Shown one piece after another: positions 21,315 through 33,932 of a stretch of DNA of 64,000 bases. This DNA is from Arachnopeziza araneosa. Its lineage: Eukaryota; Ascomycota; Leotiomycetes; Helotiales; Arachnopezizaceae. The stretch covers positions 1-64,000 of the forward strand of contig QYAI01000023.1 in NCBI GenBank assembly GCA_003988855.1, given 5' to 3'. A model generated the notes under the pieces. That model was given only the letters and a program-made list of their open reading frames with translations, was not told where the DNA came from and did no database searches. The position numbers and the translations under genes were made by a program. The stretch's first letter is position 1. Every line of letters starts with the position of its first letter.

Positions 21315-23629
21315 ATGATGGCGCAGCCTTCGACCCCCTTAGGAGTCCATCCCTCCCTTTTTGGACCATCCTCAATTTCGTCAAGTAGCCTTATTGGAGC
21401 TGTTATCACTCCAGGCTCTGCGACGTCCTCCAACAACACATTTCTCATGCCCAACTCTCCTGTCAAGAGTCGCGTGGGTTCAGATGTCTACAGGCCGTCT
21501 GTGACAAGAACCCTGGGCCAGAGACCCGCGTGTTTGGTCAATGCCTCGGTGACTTACTGTGGAAATAACCAGATCTATGCATTTGGCGGTTTCGATCAGT
21601 ATACGGATGAGGTGTACAACCATGTTCTGCGTCTTGACATGGTCAGTCATCAGTGGAGTCTGGTAGATAACTATGGAGACATTCCTGGTGTCCGAATGGG
21701 TATGTATGGCTCCAACTGACAACCCTCAACTAATTCCGTACAGGCCACACTGCCACTCTGTATCAAGGCGACAAGCTTTTGATTTTTGGCGGCGAGAACG
21801 AACATCGAACATACCTATCTGACCTGATCATCTTCGATTTACAAACTGCCCATTGGACACAGCCAACCGTAAATGGCCCCATACCCAAAGGCAGAGCTCG
21901 ACACGCAGCTGTGCTTCACGAGGATAAATTGTTCATTCTTGGCGGAATTACAGGTCACAATAACTATGTGCTTGAGGATATATGTTACTTAGACTTGAAA
22001 ACATTCACTTGGTCAAGAGCGTGGAAATTTGTCGGTAGATTCGACCAATCTGCGTATATCTGGGGTGATCGTGTCTGGGTGTTTGGTGGGATGGGTGAAG
22101 AAATGGATAAGATTGGGGATATCTGGTGGTTAGATCTCAAGGGCAGCCCAGCCTTCGAGTCTCCGCCAGCCTTTGGTTCAATGGATAGACATACCGCTCT
22201 CAGTCGAGTAGCTGGATCCCCGAGACCACAATTCGCCCTCACTTCACCACCAGCCGTTGGAAGTTCTGGGTATGCTGCAAATTCAAGTAGTGCGCAGGTC
22301 AACCCACCATCCTTTCAGTTAACAACTTCCCCGCCAATTGCTCCTGGCACAATATCTTCGTTGAGATTTCATTCGGGCCCGAATATACCAGCTCAGGGCT
22401 CTGGGATGCATTTCCACGTTTACACATCAGGTACTCTACTCGATTTTGTTACTCCCGCAACAACAATTACTCCTCAAGAGTGCTCCTTGTCAGCCCTCGA
22501 CTTGGACACTTTGCGATGGCAGAAATTGGCTGATGGAAGGGACATATTCAGTCGAGGCTACAGATGGCATTATTGCACAATGAATGAGGATGGTACAAAG
22601 GCTTGGCTGCTCGGCTGCCCCACAGACCCCACTGCAACAGATCTTGGACCTGGTGGCTTCGAAGAATACCTCAGTGATATCATGGAGGTTGATCTTCGTC
22701 GTTATGGTATCATTGGTAACAACCTAACACCTGAACCACGTTCTGAAGCATCTCGGATTCCTTCAACAGACCGCATTACTGTACCATCTTCGAAAGGTCT
22801 TGGCGCTGATCTTGCAAAACTTTTCAATCAGACGCCAGAGAGCGGAAGCGGAACAGATTTCACTGTCACGGCGCTCAAGGAAGGAGAGTGGGATGACGAC
22901 GAATCCAACTCAAGTCGCAATGATCATAATCAGGGCAATTGGCTGGATCCAAATGCTACTACATCTCCCCCAATTCATGTTCACAAATTGATTCTTCAGG
23001 CGCGTTGGCCACATTTCGCTCGCCTATATAATGCTCAGATGGCCGAGTTTCACACGAAACGGATGCACATTCCAGAACCATATTCCGTAGTGAAAGCGTT
23101 TCTATACTACCTCTATACAGATTCGATTCAACCTGAGGATTGCCCTGATCTTGCTGACGTCGCAGGCATGCTCATCATGTCTAATATATACAACATTCCA
23201 CACCTACGCCTCCTCTGTGTTAATCGCCTCAGCAAAGAACTAGATGTTGACCATGCGTGTATTATTTGGCATTCTGCTGAAACCGCTAATGAAGAGTGGC
23301 TGAGAAAGAGAGCTGCAAATTTCTGTTTGATGCATTGGGGAAGAGTAGTTCGCACTCAAGGCTTCCTCAGATTACCTCGCACAGCCCTCGTGGAATTGAA
23401 TCAGGAAGTTGACATGGAGGGTCGTGTTGTTGGAGGTAAGCATTTCCTTATTGAGGATGACTATCTATTCACCATCTAATCAATGTTCTTAGGAGACGAA
23501 CTCGAGTACGTTGGCGGCCTAGGAGGTTCTAGATTCGGTTTTGGCGGTGCGAGAAAAGCAAGTGTGAGCTCTGATAGAACAGCACCAATGGGTAGTGAAG
23601 ATGAGAACGAAGAGATGGAGATGTCGTGA
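21315..23629 (+). CDS. Kelch-repeat and BTB domain protein
   Basis: Exons 21315-21699, 21744-23435 and 23493-23629 give 737 residues. Kelch repeats with the typical double glycine are seen at IYAFGG, LLIFGG, LFILGG and VWVFGG (roughly residues 85-270). A long Ser/Pro-rich linker follows, with a further kelch-like stretch. A BTB fold begins near residue 540 (VHKLILQARWPHFARLY) and runs through PYSVVKAFLYYLYTDSI to about 660. The order of kelch then BTB is like fission yeast Ral2 and animal LZTR1, which act in Ras control and as cullin-3 adaptors; that role is inference by architecture. The acidic C-terminal end (EDENEEMEMS) is in the short last exon. Introns are 44 and 57 bp. Confidence 0.85.
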
Positions 23630-24849
23630 TGTGTCAATGATTGCTACCTGCATCGCTTTGGCGTTTGATTAGGATGGTGTTCTTATAGCTTTTGATAGCG
23701 GGTTGGCTGGCGAAGGCATGGATCCTGTGAGCGTGGGTAGGCGTTTGTGGATGGGCTCGATGCCCGTGGTATTATTAATAGACCTACACCCTGTGCGAAT
23801 AGCAAATACCTATAAGATCTTCTTATTCATCTAGTTTTCTTGCGGCCGACATGCAAGCATTTGCGAGAGTGTTCTGATCAACTCTCTACTCTTTTTCTGC
23901 TATCTAAGACGCTTTTCTTACCGATGCCAGACTTTACCGCTCAGTCTAAATATTGATAAAGTACATTGCAGAGAGAAAGGCTGTACTATTTTATCCCATC
24001 AAACATTCTACTCTCTCATTCTTCTGTCGACTTACCTCCTTCCTTGCATTTGTCCTTTGTACAAACAAACTGGTTTGGTTTTGCTGTCAACTCGATCGAT
24101 GCTATCAAGTTCGTCTTTGCTATCAAATGCATCATCCGAAACTAATTTGATCTCCACTACCAATTATCTCTGCTATGACCATCCCCGCATTCTCTTACAC
24201 TGAAATTGCATCCCCGTCCGCTCCAGCACTGCGAGAGAGAGAGAAAGAGAGATCAACGACCTGATTATCTGCTGTTGATTGGAATAGGGTAAAGATGCTT
24301 TTGTGTCAGATGGGAGAGATCATTTTATATACTTATTGCATGGGTTTAATCACTCCAGATTCACTCTGCTAGGGTTGTCTATTCACTATCGCACCGCGGC
24401 TGCGGGAGTAGGATATCGGAGAAGAAAAAACTAAGTAGCGAGGAAGGCCATGAAGGCCCTCAAATAGCCGTTTGCCATAGGGCTAATATAGGCCCCGAAG
24501 CCTGGAAATATAGGGCTTACACGCTGTAATCAACAATTTTTGACTGCGGCCTCTGTATCGAGTCGGCATAGCCTTCGCCTAGTTAGTGTTCCCGCGATGG
24601 CGATGCCTGTCGCAATTGTGCTGTGCAGTTGGGAGGCAAGCCACAGCGCCTTTGGCACATTTAATTTGCTGATTAATTACTATTCAATCCAACGGAGCAA
24701 AACCTTGCGAGGTGGCGTGGTGCACTGCCACTTCAGCCTGCTTACCAGTGACTACATTTCATGTGTCTGTCACGCGGCTCGACTTGCTTTCTCCTTTATC
24801 TTTCCTACCTATCGATGTACTCTCGCTCGATCGTCGGGCCCGCGATGAG
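23630..24849. other. Intergenic tract with GA microsatellite
   Basis: Holds the 3' UTR of the Kelch-BTB gene and the promoter of the HET-membrane gene. A (GA)n tract lies at about 24231-24255. No gene is supported. In-frame codons extend upstream of 24850 to 24712, but ATG 24850 gives the cleaner start. Confidence 0.5.
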
Positions 24850-27800
24850 ATGGATCACATTCCCTGGCCCGCAGACTCAAGTTTCGAACTGGTCAAGGTG
24901 CCCATGATTTGTGGAAACCACCCTCCCTGTGGAAAGAATGACTTTTTGAATTTTCCGCAGAAACAAGGCTGGGACTGGGAACAATGTCAATCACTCGCTG
25001 AGCTAGCCGCCAAGGCACAAGCTTGGCTATTTTTTGGGCTGCTGGCCGTCCTCAATATTCGTCCAGATGCGTGTATCGCCTCTGGGCCGGTTGAGCACGA
25101 GAAGATCATCAACACGTCCACGCTTCCTGCTCTTCTAGATAGCATCGCTGCTCAAAACCCAGGTCATCGGCCCGAGAACCATCCTATGAGGAGGCCTGGA
25201 ATTAAGCTTGACTTGTTTGAGCTCTGTCTCTTAGACTTGACGAATGCTGTGCTCATTGCCGACCAATTTATGATAAATACAATACTCCCTATAATCAAAG
25301 AGCATGAAGAACAAGAGTCACTGACATTGTGGAACTCAAGCTCTTACACAGTTTTCTTCAGTATCGATATCCTGGTAGATACTCTTATAGATTTTCTTCA
25401 CCACCACAGTCACGGCGATGACCTACGATCGAAGTCACTTCTACCAAAATCGTCCAAGGGAGTTGGACGTAGTCTAATAACCAGGGGCTGGTGCAGCAGC
25501 CTGGTATATCGACTCAACCTCAAGTCCTCAGAATTCTACCGTCTAATGTCCATATCCGGTGGGGACAAGGGCCACTCTCAATGTAGCCGGACCGTTTGCA
25601 AATGCTTTAATGTGGATCATCTGTCATATCGTACCCGCCACACGGAAGACTGCGTCATGTGCGAAGGGGTCGAGGCTCAAGAATCGGATCTAGTGAAGCT
25701 GATTCAAGAAGGCAAAATACCTCTCATCCGGAGCACTATGGATTCTGCCGGCACTGTCAGTATTACTGTGACTGAAATGAAGATTGGTCGCAACTATACC
25801 GCCATTTCTCACGTCTGAGCTGGTGGGTTGGGCAATTACAAAAACAACAGCCTTCCTCATTGCCAGTTGCAGACTATCCACCGGGATGTGTGCAATACTA
25901 TGGCACTTGCGTATGACGATGGAGAAATTGATAAGAATAAACATAAGAATATCTGGGGCAGAAAACATTATAGCCTTCTACTAAAACCTCGAGAGCCGGG
26001 TAGTGAAGGGTGGCTGCGGACTCGAACTACCTGTTACTACTGGCTGGACACCCTTTGCATTCCCGCGCACGACCTTGGGCACAAGCAAATTGCCATAAAC
26101 ACAATGGGAAGAATATATGCCGGCGCTGCCAACACGTTGGTGTTGGACCTAGTACTGTCTAAGTTTAAATACAAGAGTCTAGATGACCATAACAAGAAGC
26201 CTTCTGGACACCTCTATGGATATTTCCAAAAACACGAAAAGCTGGCAAATCTGCTCGTTGCTGCTTCACCCTGGATGACACGTTCTTGGACATTGCAGGA
26301 AGCTGCTTTGTCCCCAGTGATCTATGTCAAATTCGCCGACTTCAAGCTCCGATACAATCATTCGAGTTTAGGGGCTGCAGCTACGCTATCCTCAATACCG
26401 AATCAGGACCGGAATCAAAATCTGCTTAGATTGTTCACAATGGAAGATCCCAAATTGTTTCACATTGACAAACTTTTGCCGTATGTTCCTGATGCTGATT
26501 TTATTGCTATCTGGAACCTACTGGCCAATAGAACAACCTCATTTTCGGAGGATATTCCGGTAATCTTTGCAACCCTTCTCCATCGGAGCGCGGGCGAGAT
26601 CCTTCTGATTGAGCCTCAGTATCGAAGTCGAGCGATCATGCGTTCCGTGGAGAGCTTGCCGCTTGACATCTTGTGTGTCCCAAAAGATTCTCCAAACGGT
26701 CAATCCGTAGCTCCAGCGGTTGGTTGGAGACCCGCATTTCCCGGCTCGAAGGAGTACATGCCTCCTCTCGATCCGAAATTTGGCACCTTGAAATTTGTCG
26801 ACAGTGGCTTGATTGTTGACTTGAGTGATCCTGAAGCGACGACTGAAATGAGGCCCCGCATAGTAGTCTGCCCATCTGGAATTAATCTATCGGGAGAATC
26901 TATCTTACGAGATATTCACAAAAAGGATGATTTCTTGGTGCAGGTTGACCGACCTCCTTTAGCGTCTAAAGCCAAGACCAACCTAGACTCTGTCGAGTCC
27001 CATCTCCTCATATTATTATCGAAAGAGCACCCTGATAACCCGCTTCTTTCCCACGGTATATTATGTACCTTGATCTCAGACAAAGGAAATACTCTTAGAG
27101 TCAGGGTCGACAGCACGATAAGCTGGTGCTCTAAAGCAGGCCCACATCCACAAGGATCAATAGATTGTTTTGAGGCAGAGCATTCCTCTTCCATCTTGAT
27201 TGAAATGGGTAAGTTACTCAATAGCCCCGTTCCTTGGTCTTCAAGTTCACTAGGCTAAACAAATCGTAGATTTCGAGCAATGGCCGGTCCTTTCATGGTT
27301 GAGATTCAGCCAATTTCCCTACCAGCACCTTCACGCGCAAAGCATAGGTTTCGAAAAGCCCTATTGCTTCATAGCCATCTTCACATGGTTCCTCGCCCCG
27401 TTTATATTCGCCGTCCCAGATTTCATCTCTTATGCCAGCCCTTCTACTGGGCCATACGTGTTGTGCTACTTCTTGTCCGTATTCCTAGTAATGTTGCCTA
27501 TCCGATCATTCATTGCAGGGATAGAAGGGAGGTTAGCGAGTTTTGAGAGCGCAGAGCGCACAAGGTATTTATGGGCACTAAGCTTCTGGGATAGCAAAAC
27601 ATCCCAAGACGTTCTATCTCGACGCTTCAGTAGCATATTATGCCGCACACTGTTCCTAAATCTTATGCCCAGCCTTGGCGTGGTCGGACTGATGGTTGTC
27701 ATGAACCTGCGACGTGTGCCGCTGTCGCTCTACCTCCCCTTAACCATTCCGCTTATCGTCGAATACGCTCTCCGATTGGCCATGCATCTATTTCTCGGGA

Positions 27801-28198
27801 TCCAGTGGTTCTTGAGTATCCAAGAATTCAATAATTCGTCGCGGGTGAACTTGATGTGGTCTCTAACTCATACGCACCTCATCAATACCATTCTTGCCAT
27901 TGGGCTTCTATCCTTTACGTTGGCCATAGGCTTTCTCTGGGTAATATTGGTTATAGTTGTAGTAAACTCTCTCCGGACGAGTAAATATCAATCAGATATG
28001 GGTTCGCTTTTAACAAGCGGTCTTCTAATTCTCTGTGTGGTAGTAACGACGTTTCCGTTTATCTGGATTTTCTTTGAAGCTTCCCGAGAAAAAACTTGGA
28101 TGATTATCACGGATTCAATTTGGCGGGTCCGACAGGCGTCTACAAGAGGTAATAGGGCAGACCGGAGTCGCTCCATGCAAGGAGTTCACCTTGTTTAG
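24850..28198 (+). pseudogene. HET-domain protein with C-terminal membrane domain, interrupted by one TGA
   Basis: Exons 24850-27208 and 27270-28198 give one frame of 1096 codons, broken only by TGA at 25816-25818 (codon 323). The stop sits inside the first HET motif: YTAISHV, stop, AGGLGN, where the family normally has Trp. Downstream motifs are intact in the same frame: WLDTLCIP, a MGRIYAGAANTLVLD stretch and MTRSWTLQEAAL. A Cys-rich patch (residues about 244-273) precedes the HET domain. After a 61-bp intron the C-terminal part has about six hydrophobic helices, so the product would be membrane-anchored. HET domains trigger incompatibility cell death in fungi. Without readthrough only the N-terminal third would be made. 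No intron can remove the stop and keep the motif. A sequencing error, a null allele or a pseudogene are all possible. Confidence 0.8.
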
Positions 28199-29262
28199 AT
28201 TATAGAATTATGCAAGACCAATCTTCGCCTCACCCTTTCCACCTTCGCCTCAGCATTTTTCACCGTGACTCTCCCAATATGCCCGATCAAGCAGCCATGC
28301 TCACCATTCTGGGCAAGAACAGATCGCCATGTCAAAGTGACGTGTGATAATCATCTGTTGATGGGTTTTCTCTGTAATAATCCTTCGTGATGGAACAGAT
28401 CAGATGGTTTTCGGTCGTTAAACCTGCTCGTCTTATCGATTCCTCTTCTCTTGTGGAAAGTTTCTGATCTCTAAAACGATACCTCCGCTCACCCTTTGAA
28501 AATAAAAATCGCATGCAAAATGTTGCCATCCACAATGATCTACTTGATCATCGCTACCTCCTTCTTAAGCGGTGATAATCTTCGCCGGCGTAGCCTGCCC
28601 CTCCTCAACGTTTCCTAAACGCTTCTCCCCTCGCGACTAAGAACCAAGAGTTTTTCCGGTCGCTATCGTGTCGCCGTATGAAGAATATGAGACAGGGAGG
28701 TTTATGTACTTCTTCCAGAAGCTTCATTCTCTCCTAATCACTCAGATGTGATGGATCATTCACTCTGTTATTATAGATGCTTCGTAATTCACCAGAGCGG
28801 CCGCTGATTAGAGAGATTGCTTGAGAGTACGGTCTCTATAAATTTCACTTCACTTCGACACGAGCAATGTTTCTTCGACACATCAAACCCGCGCTCGATC
28901 TAGCTTGCTGGTGATGTCGAGTCTTCTGAGAATAATTATTTAACTCATTTAACGGGAAGAATTTGCTACCGAATCTTCGACTGCTGTCAGGTTCTTCCCT
29001 GTTGTTAAATACTTTTGTTGCTGTCAAAGCTTTTTTTGCTATCAAAATTAATTCATTGTCAACTCCAAAGCCTAACTTAATTGCTAGAGTACAGATAATG
29101 GTTACCTTCAAACCGCAATGGTTATGCTTACATTTCTTCACCATAGGACCTTATATGTGTCGGCAAGATCGCCAATGGAAATTATTAGCCTGAAAATTCC
29201 AGTTTATAATAAGTAGATATTAATTTCTTTTGTAGTGAGTAGTCCAAGGCTTTGAATACAGG
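28199..29262. other. Intergenic tract between convergent genes
   Basis: About 1 kb with no supported gene. Contains 3' UTRs of the HET-membrane gene and the five-helix membrane protein. Minus-strand frames at 28332-28535 and 28845-29144 lack domain or splice support. Confidence 0.5.
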
Positions 29263-30135
29263 TCATGAGTCTTTTATTGTGCGGCGATAAATGGACAACA
29301 TTGCTAGAATATAGTTCGTAACCGCAAAACCACCAGTTAGACTGGAGAATACTGCAACCTGAATAAATCCGCATTAACAATTGACTCCCATGAAATTTTA
29401 TAAGAGTAACACGAACCTTCATTTCACTCTCTTTCCATTGAAATCCCTTCTTTGCAGCAGCGTCCCAAACAGAGATACCCAAACCAGCCACAAACATGAT
29501 AACACTAAAATTCACCATCATCACAGGAACTTGCCAGATATAAACTTGCAGCAAGCTAGGTTTCCATACGTAGCTACCCGTGGTTGCATTTCGTGTCTGG
29601 GCACCAAACTGTTTCCGGATCTTGAGCAGCGCTTGTGGGTGGCTGCTGATTCGAGAAAGAGCAATGGTTTGTTGCGCTGCTGTGCTGATGGAAGTTATGG
29701 CTAGTACGAGGCTGGAATACCATAGTGCTGTTGTTGATGCGGGATTGTTCCCAGCCGTCTGCCACGAGAAGGCTGAGGCGACGACGGCTGCTACAAAGGC
29801 TGCCTGGGGCTAGTGTTAGATATTCTCTTGGATTAATATCTAAGACGCTCAGAGAGATTATCTCCGATGGCTATACTTACTACGATAATCACAGATGTAA
29901 GTTCAGAGTGTTTTGTGTCGCGCCAAAGTAGTGTGAGATTGTCCTTTTCTTGGGGCTCGCCTGCAGCAAGAACTGCTTGGATGGATGCGTATGTCGATTG
30001 CCATGGTGCGAATACAATTGCAAATAGGACAAAGATGCCTCTGAGAGCGAAGCTAACATAACGAATGAGGAAGTTAACAACGTTTCGCATTGTTCTCATT
30101 GTTTTTTGGTCCTTGATTCTGCACCAAGGTGGCAT
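29263..30135 (-). CDS. Five-helix integral membrane protein of unknown function
   Basis: Exons 30135-29881, 29803-29417 and 29358-29263 give 245 residues, all junctions in phase 0. Hydrophobic segments are seen around FALRGIFVLFAIVF, SVIIVAAFVAAVVASAF, ALWYSSLVLAITSISTA, VPVMMVNFSVIMFVAGLG and FAVTNYILAMLSIY, so five transmembrane helices are likely. The combination SWQTAG followed by ALWYSSLVLAITS, AAQQTIALSRISSHP and LLQVYIWQVPVM is familiar from small uncharacterised fungal membrane proteins. No enzymatic motif is visible. It lies between two HET genes and is divergent from another membrane-protein gene only 171 bp away. Confidence 0.75.
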
Positions 30136-30306
30136 TGTTCGCCCCGCTCGCGATGGGATACGTTGGCGAGATTTATAAATAGTTTTTCTTAGGCATCAGT
30201 AAGGCTGTGGGACGTGGCTTGCATCCTTGGCACCCACTGTCGCGGAGAACAAATACTGTCGGAAACTTTCAGGAATTGTTTTAATATTCAAAGAAAGTGG
30301 TGAACG
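30136..30306. promoter_or_regulatory. Short bidirectional promoter
   Basis: Only 171 bp separate the start codons of two divergent membrane-protein genes, so they very likely share regulatory sequence. No specific element is identified. Confidence 0.45.
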
Positions 30307-31087
30307 ATGGCCGAGGCAGAAGTGTTTTTAGTTGTCTCGCAGCTTGCCCAGAGCGGAGTGATCGATGAACGGTACAAAGCATATCGCCAACAAGACAGCC
30401 TTGTCCAACTGCCCAACCTGTTCCCAGACGGGTTGTGGATGAGAGGTGCTCAAACGGGATTTGAGGACCCGAAGATGCTTCGCCATTGGGCGGTTAAGGT
30501 GAGGGAGAAGTATTACGAGTTAGGTAGAGATGGGGAACGAGTTACTTTGGAAGTCAACACCCTCTCCGAACCTAGAAGAGAGATTATGCAAATTGATAAA
30601 ATGGGATGGACTCACTTCACCGATGAGGAGATTCATGACTTCGGTAAGTGAGCAACTACCCTCAACTCAATGTGTCTTACTTTCAACAGGAACCGAAATT
30701 GCCAATGGTTTCCTAGAGTACAAACTGTTGATCCAAAATTGTCAGACGTTGTCGATGAAACTTTTGGTTCAGATCCTCTGCCAAGCACGCCCGCATGAGC
30801 ATGACCATTACATTTTTGCTGCGGCTTTCGAGGAGTTGGAGTTCTCCCAGCACTTCAAGGAACGGGTTCTGTGGTATAGTTTGATTCATTCCTCCGATGT
30901 TGTGGGCCTTGGATATGCTGGGTTAGAGTACTACTTTAACATACCTTGGTTGGGGACAGCGAGCTTTTGTTTAGCCTCGTTTTTTATGATAAAGTGGATG
31001 ATTTTTCGCCCATTGAGATTTTTTAGTGGCGTTATTGCGGTAATGGCAGCTTACATCGTATTCGTTGATAATTGGGGGACAGGATAA
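30307..31087 (+). CDS. Small membrane-anchored protein of unknown function
   Basis: Exons 30307-30643 and 30690-31087 give 244 residues with exact phase; the intron is 46 bp. The first 170 residues are soluble in character, rich in charged residues, with no recognised motif. The C terminus has two hydrophobic stretches, TASFCLASFFMIKWMIF and FFSGVIAVMAAYIVFV, so a membrane hairpin or tail anchor is likely. It is divergent from the five-helix membrane protein and convergent with the intact HET gene. I do not recognise the family. Confidence 0.7.
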
Positions 31088-31282
31088 TAGCTTTAGAGGA
31101 GGAGGGTGACTAGCCCAGAAAATAAACACTCCTGATCCGAGATCTGGGCGAGGCTGATACAAGGAGTCTGACCAAGTTCTCCACTACTATCGAAAGAATA
31201 TGCTCACACTGAGTTCAAGCAAAAGATAATTGTATCTGGAGCTCAAAAGCGATTTCAGACTTTTTTTCTCTGAAAGAGCTAA

Positions 31283-32884
31283 TCAAGTGTCCGTTGTTGT
31301 GACATCGATTACGTGTAATTTTTCCCCCTGATGCACAACTTCTTGCAACCGGGCCAAGGCTACCACCCCACCTCCTATTAACTTAGTAATGCTATCAAAA
31401 GAAGGTTCTATAATATCAAATCTTTTCTCGACGAAAGCATCGATAATCTCCTCTAGTCTTTGGTCCTTAGCTGGAACCAAAAGCTCTATGCCGACCTGAT
31501 CACGATAGTTGATCCTAAAGATAAGGACCAACCTATCTGATGTTCCTCTGTAGAAGGCTAGTGCGCTTACCATACCCTCATATCCATCAATTCTCATATT
31601 GACTCTTACTCCTTGGTCATTGGTTGTCCAGTATTTTGAATTGGCTTTAATATAGGGCCGAACGATTGAAAAGCCTTTCTCAACAATTGACCGATATTTT
31701 ATGAGGAAGATAAATTCCGCTCGACTGACAGAGGAGATTGATGCTTCACTGCTATCATAATTATGCTTGATATAGACCAGCTCGGCTGTTTTTGTTTTTG
31801 TCCATTCGGTATCCCATTCCAGTGGAATCAACTGACCGCCTATTCTCTGAAAATTGCTTCCTTCAAGCCTTTTAAGGGGCAATGCTAAACATTCAGTCCA
31901 CTTCACTCTTTGACAATTGAGAGGAGCCAGAAATAGGTTGTCGGTGAATCTTGGCACACGTAAGAGTAATCCTTGATAGCGGTTGATATCTTTTAGTGGT
32001 AAGAGATCTAGCTCAATGCGCAAGCCTTTATTGGTCATTGAAAACGGAGGTCTTTCTTTTCCGTAGGCAAACTTTTGAATGTCCCCCGAATCTTTAAACG
32101 CAGCAGGATTGCTCGCGAACAATCCACCCATATGAAGCCCATCTTTGTCTTCCGATCCGCTGTTCCAACCCCAGGCAAAAAGTGATTCGTCATCTTCTTT
32201 ATTCATTATCTCAAGTTGAAGTCTTCGGAAAGCATTCTTGCCTTCTCCATAGAGAAGCGGCATGTTCACACCAAATAGCCCCATGAGGCAATATGCAATG
32301 TCCTCTGATCTAGTAGTCTGTCTTTTTGAAGCCCATGACATCTTCTGAGCCACAGATGCTCTCTCGAAATTGGTAAGCTGCTGGATTCCAGTGATATACA
32401 CTATCGTGGTGTGCAGACTTGATTTCGTACCAATTTTGCGCCATCCGCGATTGAAGAACACCACCGCTGAGGGCGCTAATAGCTCTTGGAGAGTCCAACC
32501 TCTGCTGAACCATTCACTCTTTTGAAATGAAGACATAAATTGAGGATCCTCACTATCATGCAGAACATCCCAGAGATAGGCATAGCACACTTGCGCATTC
32601 TGATACCATTGAAACATGGAGTTGATTGCTTCTGTAAGCTCTGCACTGCTGGATTTATCGATGCAGCATGAATCAATCCACACATACCGCCAGCCCTCGG
32701 AGGCAGCTTGGGCACAGCAGCCTTTGATCTTCGCAAATCTTGGCAAGGCGAGGCTGTTCTTATCTTTCACGTCACTGAAAGACATTTCCTGGCCTGTCCA
32801 CCTATGCGAAAGTATCGCATAATTTGGGATATTACTACCCTGAAACTGGTGGAGCTCGTACGTAGATGTGTGCAGGAGATGCAT
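31283..32884 (-). CDS. HET-domain (heterokaryon incompatibility) protein
   Basis: Single exon of 533 residues. The HET domain is at the N terminus: YAILSHRW at about residue 22, WIDSCCIDK further on, the NSMFQWYQNAQVCYAYLWDV stretch, and WFSRGWTLQELLAPS near 125-138. The stretch AYCLMGLFGVNMPLLYGEG follows, as in HET-E/HET-D type proteins. The C-terminal half has no recognised repeat, WD40 or NACHT domain and may be a sensing region. HET proteins trigger cell death when genetically different hyphae fuse. In contrast to the other HET genes in this window, the frame is intact. It faces the 244-residue membrane protein tail to tail. Confidence 0.92.
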   Translation of the reverse strand: MHLLHTSTYELHQFQGSNIPNYAILSHRWTGQEMSFSDVKDKNSLALPRFAKIKGCCAQAASEGWRYVWIDSCCIDKSSSAELTEAINSMFQWYQNAQVCYAYLWDVLHDSEDPQFMSSFQKSEWFSRGWTLQELLAPSAVVFFNRGWRKIGTKSSLHTTIVYITGIQQLTNFERASVAQKMSWASKRQTTRSEDIAYCLMGLFGVNMPLLYGEGKNAFRRLQLEIMNKEDDESLFAWGWNSGSEDKDGLHMGGLFASNPAAFKDSGDIQKFAYGKERPPFSMTNKGLRIELDLLPLKDINRYQGLLLRVPRFTDNLFLAPLNCQRVKWTECLALPLKRLEGSNFQRIGGQLIPLEWDTEWTKTKTAELVYIKHNYDSSEASISSVSRAEFIFLIKYRSIVEKGFSIVRPYIKANSKYWTTNDQGVRVNMRIDGYEGMVSALAFYRGTSDRLVLIFRINYRDQVGIELLVPAKDQRLEEIIDAFVEKRFDIIEPSFDSITKLIGGGVVALARLQEVVHQGEKLHVIDVTTTDT

Positions 32885-33932
32885 TTAGACCTCCTTTTCA
32901 GTGTAGTGAGGAAGAGAGTGCGGCGAGGGCTATATTGGTGTGGTCAGATACCTTCAAACGTTTGCGACATGTGTTCGCTGGAGAGATTGAGACCCTAACT
33001 CCAAAATTTGAACGCAATTTGAAGAAGATGTCAACAGCCTTGTGTTCGCTGGATATTTCTCAGCGTGCGCTGGACTCGACACGACATGCATGAGAAACCA
33101 ATACAACGCCACGTGAACCGTCCCCTCAACTCGGCATCAACCCCACTTCTCGATCACCCAGCTTGTATCTCTCATTGCTACCATTCTTTTCATCGAATAC
33201 CTTCATGGTCTCTCTAGCCCTAATACAGTCTTGAGAGGACCTCGAGCGAGAGCTATTTGATGCTTGGAAGACATCCCACTTCTCCTGCTACAATTCTACA
33301 AAGAACAACTGTCTCAACTTTCATCGCAAGCGATCATGTGCAAGAAAACATCAGAAATATCAGAAACACTCCAGTACTCAAATTGCGGAATTGAAAAGAC
33401 ACCTGTCCCAAAAATCTCACATCGCCGTGGAACGGCGGAGTTTACGGCTTTAGAATTTGCCTTCCCGTCTTACCGTGCGGCAGTGCAGTGGTCTGACTGT
33501 ATGGTACTCGGTATGCGAATGCATCCTTGGATCAGTCAGTCAGCAAACGCGGCCAGCTTTCTTCGCCTATTTATCTCGATCGAGCTGAATTTTTGAGTCG
33601 TTTGCCTTTTTGGGCGTCGCCAGTTCAACTAACTGCATCGGGCTGAATTTTGAAGACCAAATTCCATTTTGGATATAGATGACCTGATTAACTCCTAAGT
33701 ATTTCCTCGCACGAAGTATTTTATCGCAGGTGGAATTAGTTGCTCCACGCTGGATCGCGAACATTGACATCACAATGGTTTCTTCAACGTGGTGTGAAAT
33801 TTATAAAAGTCCAATCCCGGAAACTCGAAGACAACTTCAAACTTCACATCAGGTTCTTCAGGCTCAAATCTTTAGTATCTTATAACTTCTACTTCCTCAT
33901 CAAATATTCAAGAAACAGTACAGTTTCCCACA
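32885..33932. other. Intergenic tract between divergent genes
   Basis: About 1 kb holding the promoter of the HET gene (leftward) and of the short-chain dehydrogenase (rightward). The frame at 33264-33596 has no supporting feature. Confidence 0.5.
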
